Part shown: one piece after another, positions 37,501 through 48,562 of the stretch
Position numbering within the stretch: position 1 is the first letter of the stretch
How the letters are laid out: each line of letters begins with the position of its first letter
Assembly (NCBI GenBank): GCA_021613535.1
Contig: CP075497.1
Coordinates: forward strand, 4,960,001 to 5,024,000
Direction: 5' to 3'
Source: Adineta vaga
Lineage: Eukaryota > Rotifera
Length of the DNA: 64,000 nt
Made by a program: the position numbers and the translations under genes
The notes under the pieces: generated by a model
What the model saw: the letters and a program-made list of their open reading frames with translations, nothing else
The model's database searches: none
What the model was told of the DNA's origin: nothing

Positions 37501-40500
37501 GTGTTGATCCGAGTGGTCCCGATGTTGATCCTGATTGACCGGGTGTTGAACCTTGTGGTCCTGGTGTTGATCCATCTTGTCCTTGTGTGGATCCTTGTGG
37601 TCCGGATGTAGATCCATCTTTGCCCGGTGTTGAACCTTGTGGTCCCGATGTTGATCCTGATTGACCAGATGTTGAGCCTTGTGGTCCCGATGTTGATCCT
37701 GATTGACCGGGTGTTGATCCATCTTGTCCTCGTGTTGAGCCATCTTGTCCTTGTGTTGATCCTGATTGACCAGGTGTCGATCCTTGTGGTCCCGATGTAG
37801 AGCCGTCTTGTCCTTGTGTTGATCCTGATTGACCAGGTGTCGATCCTTGTGGTCCCGATGTTGATCCTGATTGACCGGGTGTTGATCCATCTTGTCCTTG
37901 TGTTGATCCTGATTGACCAGGTGTTGAGCCTTGTGGTCCTGATGTTGATCCATCTTGACCGCGTGTTGAACCATCTTGTCCTTGTGTTGATCCTGATTGA
38001 CCAGATGTTGAGCCTTGTGGTCCTAATGTTGATCCATCTTGACCGCGTGTTGAACCATCTTGTCCTTGTGTTGATCCTGATTGACCAGATGTTGAGCCTT
38101 GTGGTCCCGATGTTGATCCTGATTGACCGGGTGTTGATCCATCTTGTCCTCGTGTTGAGCCATCTTGTCCTTGTGTTGATCCTGATTGACCAGGTGTTGA
38201 GCCTTGTGGTCCCGATGTTGATGCATCTTGTCCTGGTGTTGATCCTGATTGACCAGATGTTGAACCTTGTGGTCCCGATGTTGATCCTGATTGACCAGAT
38301 GTTGAACCTTGTGGTCCTGATGTTGATCCTGATTCACCAGGTGTTGAGCCTTGTGGTCCTGATGTAGAACCATCTTGTCCTTGTGTTGATCCTGATTGAC
38401 CAGGTGTCGATCCTTGTGGTCCTGATGTGGAACCATCTTGTCCTGGTGTTGAGCCTGATTGACCAGCTGTCGATCCTTGTGGTCCTGATGTGGAACCATC
38501 TTGGCCTGGTGTTGATCCTTGTGGTCCGGATGTAGATCCATCTTTGCCCGGTGTTGAACCTTGTGGTCCCGATGTTGATCCTGATTGACCAGATGTTGAG
38601 CCTTGTGGTCCCGATGTTGATCCTGATTGACCGGGTGTTGATCCATCTTGTCCTCGTGTTGAGCCATCTTGTCCTTGTGTTGATCCTGATTGACCAGGTG
38701 TCGATCCTTGTGGTCCCGATGTAGAGCCGTCTTGTCCTTGTGTTGATCCTGATTGACCAGGTGTCGATCCTTGTGGTCCCGATGTTGATCCTGATTGACC
38801 GGGTGTTGATCCATCTTGTCCTTGTGTTGATCCTGATTGACCAGGTGTTGAGCCTTGTGGTCCTGATGTTGATCCATCTTGACCGCGTGTTGAACCATCT
38901 TGTCCTTGTGTTGATCCTGATTGACCAGATGTTGAGCCTTGTGGTCCTGATGTTGATCCATCTTGACCGCGTGTTGAACCATCTTGTCCTTGTGTTGATC
39001 CTGATTGACCAGGTGTTGAACCTTGTGGTCCTGATGTAGAACCGTCTTGTCCTTGTGTTGATCCTGATTGACCAGGTGTTGAGCCTTGTGGTCCAGGTGT
39101 TGATCCCTGTGAAACTGAGGTAGATCCATTTTGGTTTGGTGTTGAACCTTGTTGGTGATGGGTGGTTCTTGGCTGTCGAGAGGTGGAACCTTCTTCACCG
39201 GTTGTTGTTTTTGGGATAGTTGTAGTGCTACTAGGAGTGCCGGTGGTGAAGCCTACTAAGAGAAATAGGTTTATATTTGGTTGTAGTTGTGTATTGGTAT
39301 ATGTGCATAAGTTTTAATGTTAGTACTCACGGGGACCTGTGGTTGATATTTCGCCTTCGCCACATGCTCGGACAGATAAAGTAACTTTCTTCGGTGTTTT
39401 GTTATCCTTCGTTTTTATTATCGTCAAAACAAAACTGTCGATTTTATCGTTCGGAAAATCTGCTGGATTCAAAGCTTCAGGTGCTCCAATGATAGGTCGG
39501 ATTTGTTCGCCGTTTACTGTAGTAAGATGTATTTCGATTTTTTGGACGTTGTTTGATTTTAGTTTGACGTCACGTATAATGGCACCTCCTTCAGGGAAAT
39601 CAACTACAAGAACTGGGTGTGGTACTCTGAAATTGACACCTTTTTTTATTAAATCTTTTGTATTGAGTTGATCATTAGGATTTTGAAGGATTGCATCGTC
39701 CGCCACGAGATTCTCAATCAATTCGATTTCATTACATGATGGTTTTGGAGTGAGTGGGTTACCAGTTGATAATGTTCCTTTGACGGGTTTAGTATGTTTA
39801 GGACGTTTCGTACTACGAATATTTTTTGTTGTTTTACCTCTGGTTGTTACGCCTCTTGACCACTACCCGTAGTACCTTGAGTTGTTATATCTGTTATTGA
39901 TGTACCTGGTTTCACTTTAGTTGTTTGAGGTTCACCAGGTGCTTGCGTAATATCAATTCCACCAGAAGTAGTTAATCCATCACCGTTTCTTGTTGTTCCA
40001 TTAACGATAGATTCAGTCGTACCTATAGATAATAAAATAATATTTTTAGATAAATAATCACAGTTCGAAGTAGTAAATGAATCGAATCGATTAGTAGTAG
40101 TTCGAAGGATATTATAATTTACCGATAGAATCAGTTGATTTTTTGGTGCCTGGTGGTGCAGTCGTTGATGCTGATCCATTCGATGGATGTTTAGTTCCAA
40201 CTGGTTGTTTAGTGGGTTTGTCTGTGCCATGGGGGCATGAAGAGTCTGGTTGTTTGACACATTTTAATGGCTCTCGTCTGTTTTGATTTCTATCATAGAA
40301 TTTATTGTGTTTACAAACACAACCTAACAACGAGAATTTTTCTAATGGTTTGAAAGGTTAAGAAAAAAAACTTACCGGCAAGACATTGTCGTTTACAGAT
40401 AGTATTTGATCCTTGTCTATGATCCGATCAGAACATGAATTTAAACATGTGGCCGGACATTCCTCATAGACACTTTCAGCACCACATCGAGGATATATGG

Positions 40501-42337
40501 TTTCACATTCACCTCGCCATTTTGGATATTTCTGTGGAAGATCATGACCAGTTAAAGCGCATCCGTGAGCAAAAATTGAATGCCATTGGCATGAACCTGG
40601 ATTACGTTCATGAATTTGTGTATAACGTTGATCTTCAATGCAAGATAAAACGAGTCCGAAAACACGTGAACCACATTTGCAGACACGATTCATGATGTTA
40701 TAACATTGTTTTTCCTAACCAATTAATTAAAAGAAGTTATACGCCGATCTAAATCAATATACATACAGCTTTTGTTCGATCGAATTTTTCTGGTGTCTTC
40801 ACATCTGTGCTGGTATTTGGTTTCGAATCTTTTACTCGATAACTTTCACTAAATACATCAATATCAATGGTTATTTGACCATTTGGTAAACGTAAATCAT
40901 TATCTTGATCATAATCAAAAGATCCGCAGAGACCTCGTACGCGTTCTCGATAGCTCGATTCTAATGTAACATAAACGGCATCCATCATATGCAATGTGCA
41001 TATCTTTCGATTCGATTAAAATAAATTGAGATGTAGCTTGACGAATAGAGAGATCCGTTGTTTGAAAGGGAAGTTGTTCGAGTTTTTTTCCATTCAATGT
41101 GATCGTATGAATATCGGAGAGAACAACAGTGTTACTATCAATGGTAAATTTCAATTGACGTTTGAAATCATTTTGTACGGAAGCTTCAATTTGGAAATGT
41201 TTTCCTTTACTATCAATATTCTAAATGTACATATAAGATGAATATTATGTAATTAGAATATACTCATTAATACTATTAAATAATATTCAATAATGAAGAA
41301 AAGTGGGTGTCAGCTGTGCTTTTTCCGGAAATTGTTTTTTTTTCTTAATCAATCGAACTCGAAAACAGCTGTGTCAATGTGCCATTAGTCTTACAATAAC
41401 AAGAAAGCAAATTTCCTTCTATGCGTAGGATAGTTTCCACCTTATTTTAACAATGACACGAAAAGATTCTCAACATATTAACTTGAAAATTTTTACACAT
41501 CTTTTTTTTTCGAAAGATGTAAATATAAGTATCAAATGAAATCAACTTGATGAAAATGTTTATATCGAATTCATAAGAAATTTAAATATACTATATTTTC
41601 TTGCTTTTTTTCAAAGACGAAATTAAATCATGAGACGAGTTTCAAGAAATTAGTGTCTTCTCGTTCTATAAATCTACTTAGTAATAGAATTTTCATTTGA
41701 CTTACTTTCACCAAAAGATAATTGCCTGGTTTAATACGAAGTAATTCTCCATCAAATGTTTCGACGTGACTAAGACCAAGCACTGAACATGTTCGAGATG
41801 AAAGTGGTTGTTTACTACAAATCCATCCACCATTTTGACATTGACTATAAAAAGTATACATAAAACAGAGATATTAAGATTTATTTTCAAACCATCGTTT
41901 TCCTTTTCGAAGTGCGACTTCATCAGCCATAAAGATTCTTCCATTATACCGACATGAACATTGACTTTGTGGAACACATTCACCATTTCGATTTTCATCG
42001 GCAACAGTTCCACTTGGACAGGCACAACCGGAATGACAATTACGTAAACATTCTTTATTGTTGGAGTTTACATATGGATTTTTGCAAGTTTTCGGACAAG
42101 TACTAATACATTTTGTTAATACTTTATCGGGACTACAGTCGGAAAGTTTACCATTACTAAAAACAAAATTCGAGATGATGATTAAAGTAAGACATTCAAG
42201 TTTCATTTGATCGTTTTGATCTACCTATCTTTGTAACCAGTTAAACAACGAAGAAGAGGGGATTTTCCACTTTGTTGAGTAGTACAAATTTGTACAATCA
42301 ATATAAAAGCCAACAATTTGCTTGCAAGACTGAGCAT
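31563..42337 (-). CDS. Secreted mucin-like protein: signal peptide, TIL, VWD, paired beta-domains, giant GST repeat, C-terminal cystine knot (with apparent frame breaks)
   Basis: Gel-forming-mucin-like architecture, read right to left. Signal peptide MLSLASKLLAFILIVQICTT (ATG 42337); Cys-rich TIL (CPKTCKNPYVNSNNKECL, CHSGCACPSGTV); VWD (SHVETFDGELLRIKPGNYLL ... SSYRERVRGLCGSFDYDQDN); C8-like and second TIL (CPATCLNSCSD ... QCLAGCVCKHNKF); Thr/Pro-rich linker; a beta-type domain ending LSVRACGE (39320-39760); about 6.5 kb of Gly-Ser-Thr repeats; a second copy of the same domain ending IIACVEP (about 32100-32550); and a cystine knot (CSMCGVSP, stop 31563). The family forms extracellular gels or coats. 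The repeat frame was fixed from both flanks. The N-terminal half needs frame changes at about 40988, 40415 and 39855, so it is a pseudogene, has sequencing errors, or has missed introns. Intact splice sites and a 6.5-kb open repeat argue against an old dead gene. Confidence 0.75.
32600..39110 (-). repeat. 21-bp-based tandem repeat with higher-order 252-bp and 1470-bp periods, coding Gly-Ser-Thr heptads
   Basis: The basic unit encodes seven residues, GST followed by patterns such as PGQS, SGPQ or QGQD. Higher-order copies are offset by 252 bases (12 units; near 33028 and 33280, and near 34498 and 34750) and by 1470 bases (70 units; 33484 onward and 34954 onward). Other repeated marks near 36861, 37617 and 38541 are offset by 756 and 924 bases, also multiples of 21. 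All offsets keep the frame. This is typical of mucin Ser/Thr regions and predicts dense O-glycosylation and length variation. Two other minus frames and one plus frame are also largely open, as an effect of the repeat. Confidence 0.9.
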
Positions 42338-43466
42338 GGTCAAGTTGGCTGTTTCGTCAAATCTCTATGTTTTGGTTTCGAGTAAGAGGGTTACAAGACT
42401 AATATATCATGGGATAGTCAATGATTGTCTACTTATATTTTTTTCTTTAACAAAGAAAAATTACATTTCTTCTGGTAACAGTTGTGAGAAATGATTGCTT
42501 ATTTTTGTGCACAAAAGATACTGCAATAGAAAAGCGATGGAAGATAATGATGATGATATCCTGATGGTGCGTAATTTTTCTTCATAATCATTTCATTTTT
42601 TTTCAACTGGACGACGTTAAAATGAATAATACACTAGAGCAATACGCTTCCAATGATTATACATATAAAAACAATTACAAAACGATTTAAATATTTTGTA
42701 CTTCTCTATTAAAACGACATCATTTCATATTGAACTCGTGAAAGAGAAGTTGCAGAAGACTTTTATATTGATGGTATGATATCAAATCAATCTTTCAATG
42801 ATAAATTTCCTCAGAAATACGTCATCTATCTGAAGATGTCCGAATTTCAAAAGTTTATTTTCATGAAAAGTAAATTAAGATTTATAATTAATTTTTCACT
42901 GATATAATATGATTATGGAATATCATTCTGTTGACAATTACATTGATGTTTTATGTAGATCATATCAAATTTTTATGGTATAAAAGAAAATTGATAATAG
43001 CATTATATTATTCGTATTTTATTCTATTGTATCGCTTTAACTATGATATCAGTTGTTTTTCATAGACTATCAATCTTCTGTTATTAGTTTGATCAAATAA
43101 ACAATGAATGTTTTAATAAAAGTACATATTGAAATATTTCCTTGATGAAATTAATTGGAGAAATAAGATTTACAAATAAATCGATTGAATATAACAATAT
43201 CTATCGTGTAAGAAATGTGATCATATTTGCTGTTCCAATTTATTTTTTCAAGAATTAGAGACAAAAACCAGAGGAGAAATTCTTATTTTTTTTCTGGTGA
43301 TTATATTGTATCTATGAATGCATAGGGAAAAAACAAGTATCGAATGTTGTCAGCGTGCGCGATCCCTCCTTTTCAACATCCCTCTAGCATATAATAGTAA
43401 GCGAACTGTTTAACAGAGTTGTGCTGCCGTCGACGCACAGCTCTCTGGTTGGTTTGGTGTTTTCGC

Positions 43467-43495
43467 CTTCTTCTTCTTCTTCTTCTTCTTCTTCT
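43467..43495. repeat. (TTC)n microsatellite
   Basis: About nine TTC units in non-coding DNA. Confidence 0.9.
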
Positions 43496-43792
43496 CTTTT
43501 CTTTTATTTGCTTGCATGCTTCGTTCTTTTATTCTCTTTTTCTACCGCTGCTCTTGTCCTTGCTTACTTGGTGTACTGACTGTTGATGGTAGGGCGCGAA
43601 TGAAAGCAACACTGACGCAGAAATAACAAAGAGTAGCCGTCGTCACATAAACGCGCAACGGATAAAACTTATGTCTTTAACCATCCATCTTGATTTCTCT
43701 TAATAGATGTCGAGAAAACTGTTCATAAATAAAGAAAACTTTCGAAAAATCTTTCACCGACAGTCAATACAACACATTTCTTTTTGATGTGT

Positions 43793-43795
<3 letters not shown>

Positions 43796-43828
<33 letters not shown>
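43796..43828. repeat. (TA)n microsatellite
   Basis: About sixteen TA units. Confidence 0.9.
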
Positions 43829-43833
<5 letters not shown>

Positions 43834-45324
43834 GTGGAAAAAAGAAGACAAGAAAGAAAAAGAAAGAGACAACGAGAGTAAGGTGCATTATCTAGCTTGC
43901 ATTGCCTCGTGTATTTGCCGTTCTGTTGTGTTCGTCTTTTTTTTCTATGACTCGGAACACATTAAGAAAGACAGAGAGAGAGAGAGAAAGGGGAAAGCGA
44001 ATAAGAGAAATAATATATATAAACTGATCGCGTCTGACATGGAACATCTTTTGATATACATATGACTCTTAAAGTAAAGTTATATTCTTCATCTGTTTTT
44101 GAGTAACAAATTCTTTGTTCGTGAAAAAAGCTGGTCTAGGTGATTTTTTTCAAATCTCAAACAAACAATCATCGATTTATTATTCTTATTCGTTCTCACA
44201 TATGAACACAATGTGTAGGTTTCAGACACATTCACTGTATAGTACATTCTCATATAGAGACAAGAGAGAGAGAAAGCGAGAACTACCGCTAACGTGGTGC
44301 GCACATATAAATTGCCTTCTTGTTCTCTTGCCTTCTCTACTCGTCCCTCCTTGTGTCTCTCTCTTTTACCACACCCCGTATGTGTGCGAAAGAGCGTCAC
44401 TATTCACATAACTATTCATTGCTTTCAAATTCTTTTCTTTTTTTGTGTTGAAGAGAGAGAGAGAGAGAATGAGAGGACGATGGTCATATGTTTCAATTCA
44501 TTATATATATAATACAGTTTAGTTGTTTTATAACAAAAGTTGACATGCAAAGATCGTTAAATCCAAATGCTAGTTTTGTATTGATCTTTAGCAAAATGAT
44601 CGGTACAATAAATTTAACTCGACAATAGAAAAGGCACAATGACAAATAGATAGTCTTGTATAAACATCAAACTATCATGGGAATTCCTACTGATTAGAAA
44701 AGAAAGAAAAAACTTGTTTAAATATGCGTCGATTAAAATCTAGTTCACTTAATTATCCATCAATTTTCGACGAATATTCAAATGAGAGTTCAGTCAATAT
44801 TTGCAAACGAAATTTTTTGTCATTATTATCTATTTTCAAAGGAACGATTTCAAAATGCACTAAAATAGCTATCAACAATAACAACAATAATAAGAATGAC
44901 AAGAGTAACGTCAACAAGATGCAGTTAGTCGTCGTTATCATTCTTTTCTTTCTCTCTAGATAGAATAGAAACGAGCAAGTAGATGCAATGAAATAGTCTA
45001 TGCAGAGAACTACCATTGAATGTTTACAGGTGTACATCAGAAACGACATTTAGTTTCTCTCTTGCTCTTTTTCTCTTCCAGTAAGACGACCGCCATTTCG
45101 TTCAATAGTCGAATGGTCAAAATAGGAAAGTTTTTCCTTGCTTTTGAAAATGTACGTATTGTTTATGTGTGTCATAAGATAGGAGGAGACGGACGGACGA
45201 GAAGAAGAATGTACACGTGTGGCGTGTTGTGCTTTCTTATGATTCCTATTTATTAACAACCGAAAAAACCTTTTTGCTTTTTTCGTCGCGTCTCTCTTAT
45301 TCTCTCCCTCTTTCTCTCCTGCTT

Positions 45325-45354
45325 GTTCGCTCGCTCGCTCGCTTGCTTGCTTGC
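45325..45354. repeat. (GCTC)n/(GCTT)n tetranucleotide tract
   Basis: Four GCTC-type units pass into GCTTs. A partly complementary GAGC/AAGC stretch follows at 45420-45446, so a hairpin is possible. Confidence 0.7.
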
Positions 45355-46360
45355 CTTTGTGTATGTGTTCTCTTTCATTTTCTCCTGCGAAAGAGAGAAG
45401 AGAGAGAGAGAGAGAACAAGAGCGAGCGAGTAAGCAAGTAAGCATTGCTTACTCTCGCGCGTTCGCGTTTTGCTGCTTGTCTCTCTCACTCACTACTAGA
45501 CTACTACTATTACTATTGCTACTACTACTGCTACACATCGCGTCTTCTTCGCATCAGCATCCGTGCTTTCTTTTATTACAACGTTAGATTTTTTGCTGAC
45601 AATACATTTACACATAAGAATGAGTTGTCATTGCATTTTATATACATACTTTTTTCTACAACTAAAACAATTTTTATATGAAAAAAATAAAGAAAACAAC
45701 AGATTTGTCTGGACACTATGCTTATCTTTCTTTTCTTCTCTCTCTCTCTCTCTATTCTATGAGCGCACGCACACATATTGTTCGTTCTTCTCTGCTGCTG
45801 TACGCACAAAGAACATAGTCGAAGATTTAGTATGAATGATGCTAGTTTAGTTTTGTGTTCTTTCCATCTTTGTTTATTTTGAAAAGAGACATCGTATGCA
45901 TTTATTCTTGTGGTTGATTTTCCGCTCGACATTCGTGTATATATACATATATCAATATCATTTGTGAATGAATAAAAAAACGAGAGAAAAAATGAATTGA
46001 CATCATTTTTGATCATTTCATATAATTTTTGCTTCGATTCTTTTTTGCATCATGCGAATGTTTGTTTCCATTCCTCTTTTCTTGTCTTTCTCTGTCTCTC
46101 TTTCGTTTTTGATACAAAGACAATGAACGATGTATACCTATGTATATACTCGAAAATTTGAGGGATAGAAAAGATGCGAGAAGACTTTCTCTCTTATTTT
46201 GACCTCGATTGAACATTCGTCGTCGCATAATTATTCTCTTTTCTCTCTCTCTCTCGTCTCTCTGTCTCTCACTCGTTCTCTCTTGGTGAAGTAAGCAAGC
46301 GTATACGGCGCTCTATCCTAAAAAAAAAGAGTGTGCGTTCTCCCGCTCTCTGTCTTTCCT

Positions 46361-46378
46361 TCGGCGCGCGCATAGCGC
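46361..46378. promoter_or_regulatory. CpG-rich patch upstream of SAMD1-like gene
   Basis: CGGCGCGCGCATAGCGC stands out in an AT-rich window. A second patch, GGCGCGCGCGC, is at 46536-46546. Confidence 0.4.
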
Positions 46379-46635
46379 AATGTGATCATCCATCATTGTA
46401 TTGCATATAGAGAAAGAGAGAAAGGAGAGAAGCAAAGAGAAGAAAACTGTAATGATCGCGTCTCTCCTTTAGCAAGTAGGCAAGCAAGAAGAGAGAAGGA
46501 AGACGGCGGCGACACAAGAGGAAAAAACAACAACAGGCGCGCGCGCTTTTCTTGCATACATACAGTTGAAAATACACACTATTCGAATTCGGAAGACGGT
46601 AGAAAAAAAACCTTTTTTCTCTTCTATTTTTTCAG

Positions 46636-48262
46636 ATGATCTTTTCACCCATTTCAACAATGAATACGGCACCATTAATCCCACCACGTGTGCAATCACC
46701 ATCATTTATTCGTAAAAGAAATTTACCAACTCCTCCTCCATCTTTTGCTGATGTCAACGATTCTTCGTCATGTTCCTCTTCTTCTTCCTCTGTTTCTTCT
46801 GCTTATTCGACAACAACTACTACTAGCAGCACGACTCTTAGTGACAATAATAATACAGTAGCATCGTGTGATTTACTAAATATAATAACGGATGCACGTT
46901 TTCGTCCAGTTTTTCAAGCAATTGATGAAATAAAACGACGTAAATGTCGACCCGATCTTGAACGTATACTTAAATATGTAGGAAAAAGATGTACAGGAAA
47001 TAATGTATCATATCAACGAGAAGAAATTCTTGTTATACTCGATGATTTACTTAAACTTGGCCTTATCACGAAAGTATTTCACAAAGGTGGTTTTACAATA
47101 CGAATAAAAAATGAAAAATGTGCAAAACTAATTGAAAAAATGAATGTATGTTATAATCAAAAGACACCAACTGCAACACCGATGAGTGCACATGAAGCTA
47201 TGGCTGTTGCTGCGGCTGCTGGAACGATTAATTTAAATAATCAACCATGGCCAATACCACAGCAATATGTGTTAAATTCAAATGAAAAGAATATTAATGA
47301 TCATCACCACCACTATCATCCTCACTCTCACCCTTATATACGCGAAACACCATCTCCAGAATTTGCTGTATTTAAAACGGGTAAGAAAGACAAAATGTTT
47401 CTTTTTTTCTTTCTTTCTTTCTTTTGTAATGTTCAATGTATAGTGCTTACTTTCTATGACTCGATTACATAATTGAGTCCCACTCATCATATGATAGACG
47501 AATAAGAACAAAAAGGAGAAAAAAAACGAGTGAGATCTTACTTGTTGATACTCTCAACTTACTTATCCCATAGGCTATATTTTGTATTTCTCAACACATC
47601 GTTTCTTATCTATATCTTTGATAGCAATTGTATAAAGAGAGAAATTGAATATTTTAGAACCATCATCATCATCTGTATATTTATCACTTGATCAAAACAA
47701 TAATTCTGGAAAACTACAAATGATTAAAGAAAATACATTAATAAATGGATCAAACCTATTATCTACATCAACTTCTTTCTCCTCGTCTTCTTCAAGTACA
47801 AAATCGTCAAAAAAACGAACTCGAAGTCAAACAGTATCATCACATGACAGTAAAAAATCACGTTCAACAAAAACATCTGATTCTATTCTATCGTCGTCTT
47901 CTTCTTCTTCTTCTTCTGTTCTTCCTCTTGTGAATAATAACAATAATACTAATGATGAACATTTATTTCGTAAACCATTGATAACCAATAATAATTTACC
48001 ACGAATAACTATTGAACAAATTCTTGGATTACGCGGTGATATTCCTGACGTGCACAACTGGTCAACAAGTCAATTAAATGAATTTTTTCATCAACAAGGC
48101 TATGAATATGCCGCTATTGTATTGAATAAATATCACATTAATGGAAATAAATTATATGAATTAAAACGCGAACAAGTATTTCGAATGTCGACGTTAAAAA
48201 TTGGTAAAGCGTTAAAATTATGGAATGTTATTGAACAGATACAACGAAAATGTTGGTCTTAA
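46636..48262 (+). CDS. SAMD1: SAMD1-like protein: winged helix plus C-terminal SAM domain
   Basis: Two exons (46636-47380; 47658-48262) give 449 residues. N-terminal winged helix of the SAMD1/KAT6 type: FQAIDEIKRRKCRPDLERIL, VSYQREEILVILDDLLKLGL, VFHKGGFTIRI. In vertebrates this domain binds unmethylated CpG (GCGC-containing) DNA. C-terminal SAM domain: VHNWSTSQLNEFFHQQGYEY ... YELKREQVFRMSTLKIGKAL, a likely polymerisation or partner module. Between them lie low-complexity Ser runs, Asn runs and a His-rich stretch (DHHHHYHPHSHPY) and a basic KKRTRSQ patch. SAMD1 acts with L3MBTL3/KDM1A chromatin complexes in mammals. The start follows an acceptor TTTTTTCAG; a second Met eight codons on (MNTAPLIPP) is an alternative. 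An L3MBTL-type or KAT6-type identity is less likely because no MBT or acetyltransferase domain is present. Confidence 0.75.
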
Positions 48263-48562
48263 CGTCGTGAAATCAAACAAATCTCTTTTTGTTCTTTTTT
48301 TCTTTGTTTATGTTTATTTCTTTCTATGTGTACCTATATCTCTGTTGATTGAAGTAAACACAAATTTGAGTCTTTCCAACAACAACAAAAAGTTATATTC
48401 AAATGAAATTCATACCATTATAAATCATAAAGATGCTTACATTTCATGACTCGTCTTTTTGACTTGCTGCTATATTTTTTTTTGAACAAAGACAAAAAAA
48501 TTTATATATCAATACAAACAAACGAATAAACAAGGAAAAATTACAAGCAATGTTTTCTTCTT
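48263..48562. other. Convergent intergenic region
   Basis: 3' flanks of the SAMD1-like and WBP11 genes; no gene seen. Confidence 0.4.

Larger units (their letters stand above)
42338..46635. other. Long low-complexity intergenic region between divergent genes
   Basis: About 4.3 kb. Holds the promoters of the mucin-like gene (minus) and SAMD1-like gene (plus). Contains (TTC)n at 43467-43495, (TA)n at 43796-43828, GCTC/GCTT tetranucleotide runs at 45325-45354, many CT/GA tracts from 43.8 to 46.5 kb and CpG-rich patches near 46361 and 46536. Long open frames here are pyrimidine/purine low complexity. No gene supported. Confidence 0.5.

Noticed and set aside
32797-39039. Plus-strand frames coding LILIDQVLSLVV repeats (apparent membrane proteins)
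   Set aside because: Antisense by-product of the 21-bp repeat, many short pieces all starting at the same repeat ATG, no flanking support.
32600-39110. CRISPR-like or satellite array
   Set aside because: No constant spacer/repeat pattern; the repeat is coding and inside an animal gene.
32239-39198. Long minus-strand frames coding QDQHRDHKVQHLVN-type repeats
   Set aside because: Out of register with both flanking exons; interrupted by a stop near 36264. The GST frame continues into the flanking domains.
43784-46639. Numerous open frames on both strands
   Set aside because: CT/GA low-complexity DNA; no domains, splice logic or conservation signs.
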